Assembly: GCF_001642475.1 (NCBI RefSeq)
Contig: NW_019173962.1
Coordinates: 62,001 to 126,000 of the forward strand
DNA length: 64,000 nucleotides
Source: Fonsecaea monophora
Lineage: Eukaryota; Ascomycota; Eurotiomycetes; Chaetothyriales; Herpotrichiellaceae
Direction of reading: 5' to 3'
Shown in pieces: positions 23,292 to 34,535 of this stretch (within the stretch, counting starts at the first letter, position 1; each line of letters opens with the position of its first letter). The position numbers and the translations under genes are program-made. Below the pieces are notes generated by a model. The model ran no database searches. It was not told the origin of the DNA and saw only the letters and a list, made by a program, of their open reading frames with translations.

Positions 23292-23878
23292 TCATAGACG
23301 TCTATTCATTGAATCTACGAGGATATCGGAGCGGCTGAAGATCTGACCAAACCCCAGATCTCGCACTGTTGGTCGTGCCTGCAAGTAACACGCAGGCAGA
23401 AAGCGCTGGCCATAGTCTGTCTCGCCCAGGCTATCTGCACGTATAAATCGTGACAGATTGCGGCTCAAAACAAGTATCATAAGTGCGTCTTCTACTTCCA
23501 GGCCTTGCTCGGCCAGGATGGTCGAGAGGCACTCTATCGCGTCTCCTGGCTCCCAATGGCTGAACCACTCTCAACACATTCTCATCTTGTCCTCCCTCTT
23601 CTCGACCTCCGTCAGCCACTGTATCAGCTCGTCTGGCTCCCTCCTTGGGTCGGTAGGGTTTGCGCCAGACATAGTATACCTCGTTCGCACAGGCAGCGCT
23701 CCGTCTCTAATTCCCACTCCTTAATGTCAGAATGGGGATTAAGCTCTTCGACCACCGCCTGGAGCTTCTCCTGCGAGGCCGTGTCGTCCCGGCGCATAGT
23801 GAAAAAAAGGTCGTCGTCCACCATCAACGTTGGTAGGAGCTCGGTCAGGTGAGGGTCGCGTCTCTGTCTTCCACTATA
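23292..23878 (-). pseudogene. decayed protein-coding gene of unknown family
   Basis: On the minus strand a coding-like stretch begins near 23878 with RDPHLTELLPTLMVDDDLFF, TMRRDDTASQEKLQAVVEEL and NPHSDIKEWELETERC. A 47-nt candidate intron with a GTATAC donor and CAG acceptor then gives DELIQWLTEVEKREDKMRM. The same frame continues as EWFSHWEPGDAIECLSTILA and ALMILVLSRNLSRFIRA to a stop at 23292. It is interrupted by TGA at 23573-23571, and upstream the frame is closed by TAG at 23881-23879 without a start codon. The amphipathic, codon-like pattern argues for a former gene, and a missed exon structure is the alternative. No family was recognised. Confidence 0.45.
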
Positions 23879-24568
23879 CTACCCTCCCGTATAGAGATGG
23901 TTGGTGTCTGTCGGCGCATCTGCATCTGGCGCCTGAGAGGATCCCCCTTCGCCTTTCTCAAATCCACGTCACTGGCTGTCATCCATTACTCTCCTGTATC
24001 TTGCTGCTCTGAAGCGTCAACGGTGTCTGCCCATATGTCACAACCACGCCTCCATCTATGCCCTATCGATCTTCGACTTGTTTCCCTACAGAAGGTTTAG
24101 TGAGGTAGGTAAAGCATCTTTGAGAAACCTGAATTCTTTGAGATCATCGCATGAGTAGCTTATACTGTTATTCCCTCAATACAGTGGTCGAGCGGAATCC
24201 AGAAGTGTAGCCATTTCTAGTGCAGTAGATGAATATAGTAGGATACAGTCGTAGATGGCAGTCCAGCTCAAGAACTCCACGCGGAGGACGCCAAGGCTGC
24301 GCAGGGGCGGTGGGGGCGGCTCTCCTGCTGCTTGACGCGTTGGCGGCTGCGCCTGCGTCTGTGCCTGCATCAACCTTCAGGTTCCGCCAGCAACAGTGAT
24401 TCTAGCTTCCAGGTCACTTCATTCCAACTTCCTCCGTCCGCATCCTCTATTCTAATTCCTCACAGTCCACTCTCACTCTGAAACTCAAGTGGCTTTTTTG
24501 TCAACTCCCAGTTCGACCAGGAATCATTGACGTAACTGTGAAGTTCGGGTTCACACAACACCGCCAAT
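23879..24568. other. spacer upstream of RPN10
   Basis: Contains possible further remains of the decayed minus-strand gene and the promoter and leader of RPN10. No intact gene is seen. Confidence 0.45.
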
Positions 24569-25539
24569 ATGGTGCTCGAGGCGACCATGATCGTTGTTGA
24601 CAACAGCGAGGCCAGCAGGAATGGCGACTATCTGTATGTGAGGTCCAGAAGTCATATACGAGTAGCTACTTATTGTCCGCCAGACCCAATCGATTCTCAG
24701 CACAGTCCGAAGTCGTCTCACTCATTTTCAACGCAAAGACCTCCTCAAATCCTGAATCCGCGGTCGGCATTATGTCCATGGCTGGGACGGGTCCCAAGGT
24801 CCTTACAACCCCCACGAACAACATTGGCGCCATCCTGGCTGGCCTACACGAGACCAAGATTAAGGGCCACATAAGGTTAGGCACGGCTATCAGCGTGGCA
24901 ATGCTGGCCCTCCATCACAGAGCAAACAAATCCCAACGACAGCGGATCGTCGTTTTGATATGTAGCGAACTGGATCCGAAATTCGGGGACAAGAACGACA
25001 CAGAGAAAGAATTGATCAAGTTGGCCAAGAAGTGCAAGAAGAACAACGTCTCGGTCGATTTTGTGGCCTTTGGCGATGCCGTTGAATCAAGTACGAAATC
25101 AATACTGGAGAAATTTGTGGAAGCCGTAGGTGGCTCGTCGGGAGAAGGAAATTACCTTGCCGTCATCCCACCGGGACCGGGTTTGCTTAGCGACAGCCTC
25201 ATCACTACGCCTATCGTCAGCATGGGTGGAGATATGGGAGCTGGAGCTGGTGGTATGGAAGGGATTGAGACTGGCGGCGGCGCTGGTCGATTTGATGAAT
25301 TTGGCATCGATGCAGCGGCAGACCCAGAACTCGCCATGGCTTTGCGGATGAGTATGGAAGAAGAACAGCATCGTCTGGAAAGAGAGCGTATAGCACGTGA
25401 GGAGGAAGAGAGACGGAATGCGGATAGGATGGAGACCATCACTGAAGAAGGCCAGGGTCAGCAGCAGGGCACAAACGGGGAAAGTCAGGACGGCGCTGGG
25501 TCCAAACAACCGCGGGTAGAGGATGATAAGCAGGAGTGA
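24569..25539 (+). CDS. RPN10: 26S proteasome ubiquitin receptor Rpn10
   Basis: Exon 1 (24569-24633) gives MVLEATMIVVDNSEASRNGD, the invariant start of Rpn10. A 50-nt intron with a GTATGT donor leads to exon 2 (24684-25539), for 306 aa in all. The N-terminal vWA domain (about residues 1-190) carries NPESAVGIMSMAG, TNNIGAILAGLH, HIRLGTAISVAMLALHHR and RIVVLICSEL. A ubiquitin-interacting motif follows at about 237-252 (ELAMALRMSMEEE), and then a charged, Gln/Gly-rich tail. Rpn10 sits in the proteasome regulatory particle, stabilises lid-base contacts through the vWA domain and binds polyubiquitin through the UIM. One UIM is visible, as in yeast, rather than the two of animals. The gene converges on CDC26. 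Confidence 0.96.
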
Positions 25540-26315
25540 TAACCGTCGACTTTGTATTTGTATTTGGGGCACATGGAATAAACCGAGCAACATTTATGGT
25601 CTGCTTGACAGATCGGAGGAAATACCACTGAAGGTGTCAAGCTATTCGGACGGACTTTTGTCTACCCCAGCACACTGTTCTGGCGAGATTCTTTATGGTT
25701 TTCCATCATTTCCTCCGGCCAATATTGCTCCGAGACACGAATTATATCCTATTCCATCCAGAACCAACCCCTGCGGAGTTCCAACGGTCTCGCGTTTCCT
25801 TGATTCGGCGCTTGCAAAGCAATGTAGATAGATGAGCCGTACGTGGAAAAGCGAACACCATCCACCCCGGTGACCATGATCGGGGTTGGAAGTGACACCA
25901 TAGACAAACTGCCCCTTTTGTGTGCGCAGGAGACGATCCCCGTAGAGGATACTTCGGCACGACAAGACTTTCCGCAACGTGATGTTGAGCCTGACCTACG
26001 TCGCAAGTGATCCATTCTGACGATTGCTGGATCGGTTGGTTGATGAAGAATCGCCCTGTCTTCTTTCGCAAAGAAGTAAAATCTCCATGCGGCGTGCAGG
26101 TGTTGTCGGCCAGTATTTCCGCACGACATCCCATCCTGGATTACCTCTACCATGACAGGATTTGAGGGCGCATTGTTCTCCGTGCGAAGGGGTATGCGAC
26201 GAGGATTGTTGGGTATTGTCGTTTACGCAACATGCCCGCTCCCTCCACGTTTGTGCGTGTGGTGTGGTGTGGTGTGGTGTGGTGTGGTGTGTGTGTATTA
26301 TGTATGATCGGTATA
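25540..26315. other. spacer between convergent RPN10 and CDC26
   Basis: About 780 bp of 3'-flanking sequence. It contains a TGTGG pentanucleotide array at its end. The short ORFs on the minus strand have no recognisable domain. Confidence 0.55.
26257..26296. repeat. (GTGTG)n-type pentanucleotide array
   Basis: About six tandem units of GTGTG/GGTGT just downstream of the CDC26 stop codon, ending in a GT dinucleotide run. Confidence 0.85.
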
Positions 26316-26693
26316 TCACCGTGCACCTGCTCCTCCTCCTCCACCTCCAGCACCACCCATGATCCTCTCCTCCCGACTCCTCACAATCCTGGCCTTGTCC
26401 CCAGGTAGCGGCTTAAGCTCGTCGTTCGGATCGATCGCCACCTGCGCCCCTGTGGCGGCGCCCACGTCGGCGCCAGATCCGCGCATGTTGCGTGCATCGC
26501 CGGCGGTGGTCGTCGTCGTTATCCTCCCGTCCACGCCCACGCCTGGCCCCGCGCCGCCGTTGCGGAACAGACCTTCGGGATCCTCGCCGGTCTTGAGGTA
26601 CCTCGCGTAGGCGAGGCGGCGGAGGTACGCCTCCTCAAACGCGGCGATGTCTTCGTTGGTGACGGTCAGCGCGGTGGGTTTGCGCCGCAGCAT
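26316..26693 (-). CDS. CDC26: anaphase-promoting complex subunit Cdc26/Apc12
   Basis: An intronless 125-residue ORF with ATG at 26693. The first 18 residues, MLRRKPTALTVTNEDIAA, match the Cdc26 N-terminal signature MLRRKPTxIxLxxEDI. In known APC/C structures this segment is extended and threads through the TPR superhelix of Cdc16/Apc6, stabilising it. The rest is Gly/Ala/Asp-rich and poorly conserved, and ends in a short glycine-rich tail (GGAGGGGGGAGAR). Length agrees with fungal Cdc26 proteins. The product is expected in the nucleus as a structural subunit of the ubiquitin ligase that triggers anaphase. Confidence 0.85.
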   Translation of the reverse strand: MLRRKPTALTVTNEDIAAFEEAYLRRLAYARYLKTGEDPEGLFRNGGAGPGVGVDGRITTTTTAGDARNMRGSGADVGAATGAQVAIDPNDELKPLPGDKARIVRSREERIMGGAGGGGGGAGAR

Positions 26694-27269
26694 GGTTGCT
26701 GTTTCGAGGATGTGATATATGTGATGGTGTGCGCGCGTCCAAGGACAGGACGAGACGGGACTGGTTCTTTGGGGGAACTGGTGGATGTGTCTTTCTCTGG
26801 TACGTATGAAAACTGGATGGATAGTCGATCTGTCGAGAGGGTTTTGTTTTAGGGGGGTTAAAATCGACCGTTTTGTGGCTGTCGCCTGCGACGATATTGA
26901 GGATAATGATATTGGTTAGATGTGGTCATGCACAAGTGGCGTTGTGTTCATCCCGCGGTTGACTTCAAGGTTGTTTACTACGTATGTATTACCTAGCGAG
27001 TATTATTGTACTTGCATGGTGGGTCCCCTGCAAACAACCCTAGGGGCCGGCCCGCCTAATACCAACTCCGTCTTCAGCGGATCTGATCAAACCAACCAAC
27101 CAACCACACAAGTCTTCTCCCTACTCATATGTAGGTAGGTACACCTGCTAATGCAACAACGCGCTCCCTGTCCACAGACCCAGACAATACCAGTGCCCTA
27201 CCCAGTCTACGACGACGACGATCACCACTCTCCCAATCCCGTCTCATTAAAAAATCACGCGTCATCCAA
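26694..27269. other. divergent promoter region CDC26 / psq-domain gene
   Basis: 575 bp between two divergent starts. Contains TAGGTAGGTA near 27133 and C/A-rich tracts. No gene is seen. Confidence 0.5.
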
Positions 27270-27665
27270 ATGTCCCCGACTCGCGAGATCAGAATCCAAC
27301 AGGCCATCACGGACTACCAGACGCGCAAGTATCCGTCGATCCGCGCGTGCGCGACCGCGAACGAGGTCAACTACGCGACGCTCAGCCGCCGACTGAAGGG
27401 CAGCACGCGGTCGGCCACGCTGTCGCACGAGCCGCAGCAGCTGCTGTCCAACGCGCAGGAGGTCACGCTGAAGGGGTGGATCTCCGACCTGGAGGCGCAG
27501 AGCGGCAAGACGGTCAGCTTCGACTCGGTGAATAAACTCGTCGGTATCCTGAGCACGACGACCGGAGGGTCCGGTCTGGTCGGTCATAACTGGCTGCCAC
27601 GGTTTATTCAACGTCACCCGGACATTCGCTCAAAGGTCGGACCGAGAAAGACACCAAAGCAGTAA
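27270..27665 (+). CDS. small psq/CENP-B-type HTH protein, pogo-like transposase N-terminus
   Basis: An intact 131-residue ORF with ATG at 27270 and TAA at 27663-27665. Residues about 5-50 (REIRIQQAITDYQTRKYPSI, RACATANEVNYATLSRRLKG) look like the first helix-turn-helix (psq/HTH_psq) of Tc1/mariner-pogo (Fot1-like) transposases and CENP-B. Residues about 62-125 (AQEVTLKGWISDLEAQ, GLVGHNWLPRFIQRHPDIRS) resemble the second, CENP-B-type HTH. The DDE catalytic domain that should follow is absent, and the next 860 bp hold no remnant of it. GC-rich codon usage and an undamaged frame suggest a functional DNA-binding protein rather than a decaying transposon. It could instead be a recently truncated element. 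Confidence 0.8.
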   Translation: MSPTREIRIQQAITDYQTRKYPSIRACATANEVNYATLSRRLKGSTRSATLSHEPQQLLSNAQEVTLKGWISDLEAQSGKTVSFDSVNKLVGILSTTTGGSGLVGHNWLPRFIQRHPDIRSKVGPRKTPKQ

Positions 27666-28527
27666 AGAAGAAGGGCGGGAACCAGAAAAAAAAACCAAAT
27701 CAAAAGTGCACACGACACATTCACATTCACATTCACATTCATGGCCAGGGAACGGATATTCGTCTTTGTCTCCAACTAGATAACCCCACGCTCGCCCCCT
27801 TTCGATGATTGGAGCACGGTTCCACAACTCGCGCAGCTTTCTCGATCGATCATAAAAGGGTTTGCGCGTCCGAGGAGGAAAATGCACCAAATCGCCCGTC
27901 TTTTCACAGTCAAACACGGGCAATTGGGAGCTGCCAGGCTATCGAAACAGGGCAGTACAGGGCAGGGCAAGGCAATCCAATGCCGACGAGTTATTCGCTT
28001 GTATGGAGAGAATACAAAGCAAGCTTCTTCCCATTAGGCGACAACCACCACCATCACTACAATCATACCTAGAATGCATGTATACGCCCACAACGATAAA
28101 GGGGGATAATGGTATTTGGGCGCATCTCGAGCTTGAAGATTCTGTGACCAGGGCGATTTTCTCAGTCAGACCGTATAGCATCAATGGTGGCTTATAAACT
28201 GATCGCGATCACGATCCGCCTGGTGGACCTGGTCTCACTCGGGACTAGTATAGTGGAAGTGTTTGGCCAGACTGTGATGGTTCATGGGTTTGTTACGGCT
28301 GGAAAGCGGCCTATGTGATGATGTGGACAGCCTCGTTGATCCATATCGTTATGGACCAAGAGTCTCACGAATGCCACTAGCAATACGCAAAGCAAAAGAA
28401 GCAGGAGCAGGCCCAGAGTCGACATAACTAGTTCTCCATTATATTATTAAGTGTTATATATCCAGGGGAATCAACCAGTGATTCAACACCTTGGTCTCCA
28501 ACACAGCTGTTGCACTGTTGGCCGGAC
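27666..28527. other. intergenic spacer, convergent 3' ends
   Basis: Contains a CACATT hexanucleotide array (27716-27741) and the 3' flank of the CorA-tailed gene. No transposase DDE domain or terminal repeat was recognised here. Confidence 0.55.
27716..27741. repeat. (CACATT)n hexanucleotide array
   Basis: About four tandem copies of CACATT just after the psq-domain gene. Confidence 0.8.
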
Positions 28528-31500
28528 TCAATCTCCATGTCCCACGGCCTCGACGTCAAGTTCTTGCCGTCTTCTCCAGAAGATTGGGGCCAGACGCTTA
28601 TTCCGCCTGTGCGATTGAGTTGCCTTTTCGTCTTCATCTTCGGTGTCGCTGAAGTTAGAGACATTCTCTATCGCGTGACGGTATTTTTGCCTGCGCTCTT
28701 CGAGCTCCATCGCCCTTTTCTGGACATCTTGCCTGTGGGCGTCCCTGACCTCTTCAACCGTCATGCCCTCAGTCAAATGCTTCGAGATGTCCTTCAAGCG
28801 TGGTTTGTGCATAAAATTCTTGAGTCTTTCGTGTCGCCATTTCTCCCTGGCCTTCTCCGCTGCACGTCTCTGTGCTTCTTTCTTGTTGGAGGCGTCGACC
28901 AAAAGCTTGCCTCCTTTCTCCTTGCCCTTGGTGGCTTTCTGAGTAGCTGACAGTTGCTCGTCGGATTTCGCAGTTTTGAGCTGATCCTGATGCTTTTTGC
29001 GGTTGCGTGGATATTGAGGCAGGTCGAGGAACATGAGTTTGATCAGGTCGTAGAGGTTCAGCGCCACAAAGCCGAAGATCCATGTGAAGGCGAACAAAGG
29101 GAGAAGGAGTATGCCCAGGAGAAGCTTGCCCGCGATATTTCTACGATCCTTCATTCCTACCACTCTCCAGGCGACGAGGACACGGCCGGAGGGATAACGC
29201 ACAAACCAGTATTTACACTTCTGTCCAACTTTTCGCCATTGGCTTTCCGAGTGCTCGGTAAAACCAGCTTCATCTGGTAGATCAAAAACCCACATTTTCC
29301 ATTTTGCAATCTCCCTCATAAAGGTTCCAGCGTTGAGGACAAACGCAAGGGTGGCAATCAGTGCGATAATCGCAGCAGTCACAAACGAAACGGCGGTACT
29401 GTGTGACGGGGCTCCGCCCATACTGAAAATGCTTGACGCGAAACTGAGAGGTAAGAAGACGACGGTGGCGTAGGTGAAGATGCGCACATCGTCCGCAGAT
29501 CGATTGGACACTCGTGCTTCCTTGAGTTGCAAGTCGTCAATAAGCCACTCTCGGAGTTGTTTGATATGATTCAGTTTCGCCTCGACCTGATTCTTCAGAA
29601 CAGCCATGTTTTGAACATTGGCTTTGGCTCGGCGACGCCAAATAGAGATCTCGAGGGCATACGCAGCTTCATCATCACGCGTCCAACGAGGCTGAACTTC
29701 GCGTGCATTTGCTCGGTTTTCCCACTTGTCGGCAACATTTCGCACCGCTTCTAGGTTCTCAAGAACGTGACGGAGAAATTTGACCGTTTCGCCGTATCGG
29801 AAGTAGGTTGTCTTGTTCGTCTCGAACGTCTCTCGAAAGGTGTCATAGGCAGTGGCAGTGTACCGTCCATTGCGCTGTGACCAGATCAGCTTCGACGTCA
29901 GGATCAATTCAACGGACAGATACCGACATCTTCACCAAGGATACCGGAAACGACCCTCAAAATATTTTGTGTCTCCTCACATACAATCCTGGTCGCTCTC
30001 TCAAACCACCTTGCTTCCAAGATCTTTCGCTGGCTGTGTTCAGTGTCTCTATTCCCTTCCCCGGTAGGCCTCATTAGATTGAACGAGTTCACATCGGCAA
30101 ACCATCGATCTTCGGTGTCACATTCTGGAAGATATACTGCGGCATAACAGGTCCAGTATCGGTCATAAAGGTCACCATCAAAACGGAAAGAAATTGCGCA
30201 TTTCTCGATGCAATTTGTCTCGTCGCCCGGCAGTCGAAATGGCTTTCCCGAGAATATAGACTGACTGCGTGGATCTTGCTCGTCATCGGAATCATCATCA
30301 TCGGTCGGAGCTGACCAGTCAGAAATGACTCTGTAGAAGCCAATATGCAACTCGGTGATCCAAGAATTGATGGACTTGTGCGTCTGCGATATCTCGTCAG
30401 AAATGAGCTCTACAGACCCTCCAGGGAAATGTCTGTACATCTTCACGGTGAAATACGTCTCGTGACTGGTGGCGAGCCAGAAAAGTCGCTATTGAGTATC
30501 GCTCTTTCTCTGGAACAGAAAGATAGAGCTTGTTTAAGCTGTCAGTAGAGCAACAGGTAGATGGCTCTCAGTGAGCAACAGATCGGTGGCCGTACCGCTA
30601 ATGAGAACCTTGGTCCACACTCATATACGTATCTGGATGTCAGATGTCAATGTCAATCCCTAGGCATGAAGCAGTTTCTCACAACTCACATCAGCCTCTT
30701 CTTCACGTCATTCTTGGTCCTAGTCCTGGATGTGCGCTCAAGAAGCTCCCAGGCGTTAGGGATGAATTCTTGAATCCGCGATTGACGCTTGCCGGCCCTG
30801 ATCACGTCGACGACACTTCCAAGCCGTTCATTGTCAGCATCTCGAAAGAATTCGTCGCTATCCCGATCATATAAATCAATTGCTTCGTTGAAAACGGCAT
30901 AGGGAAAATTGTCCTCGCCATGATTCAAGTCTCTGAGATTGTCCAATCCAGAGCGTACTGTTTCTTTGAGGTCATCTGGTATCCCATAATCCCCGCCTGA
31001 CCTGTCCGCCAAACGCTCCTGTTTCGCGAAATACCTGTAAGCATTAGTCGTCTCTCGGACTTCTCCAATGAAATTGTACAGTACCATGGAGGGTCAAACA
31101 ACCATTCTGGTTCGCACACCTCAGTCAAGTCGACCACGTTGGCTCTGTCAACACTTGTGATGTTGTACAAGCCTGCCTTCGTCTTGGACCGGATGGCTTT
31201 GTAAGCCTTTTTCCAAAGTCTCTCGTCGAAGGTGACGCCATCTCTAGAACTGTCGGAGAGAGTGGAAATCTGTTTTGGGTAGAATGCAATCAGGTTTCCA
31301 TAAGTTACCCTGAATAGGTAATAGGGCACCCCAAAACCGGCATTTGGAAGGTGCCCGTACCTGCGCTGAGGCTTCTTGTCTTTTGGGTCTATCTCTTCAG
31401 CCATCAGTCCGCTGCGCAAGACACACCCCAGCAGAACAGTTATACACGTAGAAGCCATTGCTGCTGGGTCTTTCGATTTATCGAGTGAAATCTTGCTGTC

Positions 31501-34500
31501 AGAGGCCAAAATAAGGGCCAAGCTGTATCGGAGGGGTTTCCTCCAAAACGCCTCCAGTTGAAACTGTTGCGCCTCAACGGCATTCGACCACTCATCAAGT
31601 CGATATGGAGGACGATCGGTATCAAAGAAACCGAGATCGAACTTGGGGCAAAGTATCATGGATTCCGTATACCTGAAAGAAATCAGCTCAACACTCCAAG
31701 TCCATCGAGAATCAAATGACATATATACCAATTCCATCTCGGCCGCTCCTTAGCACAGCGCTTGATGGCCAGGAGTCTCTTCTTGTTATGTTTCACTTCT
31801 TCCACCAACGAACCCGAAATCGGTGTGTGATTCTTGAACTCGACAGATTGGATCGTCGTCTCAACAGAAAACCTTTCGATCTCGAAAGAGAAGCATTCCA
31901 AGATCTTCTCCCGAAGAGCAGAAGGGGCTAGCTCTTTCGCAAGACCCGTGCTTTCCAAACTGTCGATAAGCTCCTTTGTGATAGACCGTAGCGCAGTCCA
32001 CATGGCAACGTCGCCACATGTTTGAGAATCAGTATTTTCTGTCTGAACTTCGTTTAGGATGCTGAAGACGGTATGAAGAGCCTGCCAATACTGAATAGAT
32101 TCACACAGATCGTACTCGGGGATCGATACTTGCTCGTCCTCTCGGTAACTGGGGTCCCACCACGACACTTGTACAGTCTCTCGACCCGATTCCCAGAGGC
32201 CAGAATTTTTGTTCCGGGTCTCGTGAAGTGCCTTCAGCCAAGGTAGAAGTCTGTTTTTAAGGGTGGCCAGAACAAAATATCGGCCCATCGGAAACTCCAC
32301 ATAGAAATCAAAAAGTTTCAAGAAGTTTGTAACGGTGTGAAGATGATCGTCCTCAGGAAGTTTCTTAGCACCTGAAGCGCTGTAAGTGTCGGTCCACAAT
32401 CCACTCTCTGTCTTTTGGGCGACTTCAAAACACCTGAGCACCAGTGTCAGATAGGTCGAACTGGCATGCTCCTATTTGAGTACGGAAATTTACCACGCTA
32501 GATGACCTTTGCAGATTCTCTCAATGCTTGAGAGTAGGGAAGCTTTCAGCGAGTCGTCAATGATGCCTTCTTGGCTCACAAGAAGCCGATGCATACACCC
32601 GAGAAAACGGAACTGATACCTGTGCAGTGGGATTAGAACCGACACAACCGACAGGAACGACCCTTACAGAGTGGCTGAAGGAAGCATGGACACATCTCGC
32701 AGGTCCTCAGTACAGAAGAAGTAAGCACAATCGCCGTCTCTTTTCCCAGGTATGCCAATGGGTACCACTGTTAAAATGTGCTGCAAGTATCGACGAAAAA
32801 GGAAATTGGTTCGCTGGTCTGGAAGATCCTGGATCCATCTTCCAGGGCAATTATGACCCAAGTACTCATGGGCATCCACGTAGCCACAAGCTTCAAGAAT
32901 TAGCAGATCCAGGGACAAGAGTTGCTTCACGATGCGGCTCACCTCGTCGAGTCTTGGGGTCTGCTCTTAACAATTTGAACTTGTCGGCAACAAGTGTCTT
33001 CATTTCTTGCTCATATGCTTCGCCCGCGTTTCCCCATAGAATGTCTGAGAAATCATCGGTTCTGGGAACATGATCCTCGAACCACCAGCACGACCTCCAT
33101 TCAATCCCAAACAGACGATGAGAGTAAACGGGGTCGCCTCCAAGGTTGTGGAAGGGGACCTGAAACATGACGCGAGCCTCGCCTTCTGGAGAAAGTGATT
33201 GCTGGTCCTTGGGGCGATTTGCTCCCATCACGAGATCCTCCAATGTGCCTTGCTGTAAATCTTCTCGTGCAGGGGCCACGTGGTATCCAGGAACTCCTTC
33301 TCGTAAGAGCTTGTTTGCCTGCTCACTATCGTCGTTGGCTTTAGCATTATCGTAGGCTGTCAGAAATGATTCCTCATGGCGGCGTTGCGATGCATAGAAA
33401 TCATCACTTAGTGGCCTCATGATTTTCAAGTCATATACCTGGTCTCTTGTCCATCGTTCATAGTTAAAGTCATAAACAGCCGTCAGCTCTCGTTTCCCAC
33501 TCGGGGCAACCTTGGTGGGCAGGAGATGGTAAATGGCATTTGTTCGCTCGTCCTCTTTGCCCACTCCCAGCCTTGTTGGTTCACTGCAAGACTCAAACAG
33601 ATCTTTCGAAGTGACAGGTAAGAGTGTCACTGGATGTCCATGGTCCGTGTATAGGGAGGCGCTGAAATTGGCATAACCGCCAGCATTGCCGCAGAGGACG
33701 ATACAGGTATTACCTGAGACAGATATCCCTCCCTGGAACTCCGTGGGGCTTCGGTATTGGGAATCTTGATAAAAGTCTCGCGGGTTATCCAGAGTAAAAC
33801 TCAGGTCAAATACCAGATCTACCGTGGCTTCAACGCTGCCTCTGTTAGAGAGCACACATTGATGCACGACCTTCCCATCCACAACGGCAAACACCATTTC
33901 GACTTCAATATCCTCTGCGGTGTATGAGAGCTTCGGCCACCTGTCATGGATGTACGAAACAGGGCGGAAATCTTTCTCAGGCAAGACCGATCTGTTATTC
34001 AGGCGCAGCCCGATGCCTGGACAGGAGCCTTGTATGATGTGGGCGAATTCGAAGATGTCCGAGTTGGGACGAACGTAGATTACTCCTCTCGGACCAAAAT
34101 CCAGCATGCGCCTCACCTGAATGAGTTCTCCAAACTCGCTGATATACCCCACTGTGCCCTGTCCATCGCCGAAAGCGATGTCTGTCCTTATAGCAGGTTT
34201 TAAGTCTTGTGGCGGCTCGAGGACGCAGCCATGTCCAAGACTGCATTGTCTCGTTGAGGCGGTTGAAGGAGAGGAGTGGCTTGAAACTGAGCCTGCAAAC
34301 ACATCGCCCAATGAGCAGCAGTGGGCGGAAAAGTCAAGAGGCGCGACCAACCTTGAAGTGTCCTCCCACTGTTCTGTGCATTCAATGTATCGTCCGTTGT
34401 TGCAGTCGACTCCGCTAGGTCACTGTTGAGCTGCAAGGACAACTTGCGACATCCCGGTACAAGGTATCTTGTAGAGGAGGGGTTGCCTTGGAGAGTGTCC

Positions 34501-34535
34501 TGCTCCGTGTCTTGATCGACGCGGTCGCCAGTCAT
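28528..34535 (-). CDS. giant fungal protein with C-terminal CorA-like membrane domain
   Basis: Ten exons join in one frame: 34535-34352, 34292-32943, 32890-32668, 32619-32494, 32433-31729, 31672-31085, 31034-30690, 30608-30596, 30488-29985 and 29874-28528, giving about 1,794 aa. The 13-nt exon and the last intron donor are the least certain. The N-terminal third (about 60-500) is rich in beta-type sequence (TVGYISEFGELIQVRRMLDF, VVHQCVLSNRGSVEATVDLV) and has no named domain that I recognise. The middle is Trp-rich and helical (RFLGCMHRLLVSQEG, WNWYTESMILCPKFDLGFF). The C-terminal part resembles fungal CorA-like proteins: LFWLATSHETYFTVKMYRHF, a helical stalk, then hydrophobic segments near 1477-1497 and 1507-1527 and a third near 1595-1620, followed by a basic coiled tail. 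The GMN motif of true Mg2+ channels is absent (SSIFSMGG). Function is unknown, and a membrane location is inferred. Confidence 0.8.

Noticed and set aside
29908..29984. Extension of exon 9 of the CorA-tailed gene through TQNILRVVSGILGED
   Set aside because: Its end donor leaves the wrong phase for exon 10. The GTATGT donor at 29984 fits in frame. This choice is not certain.
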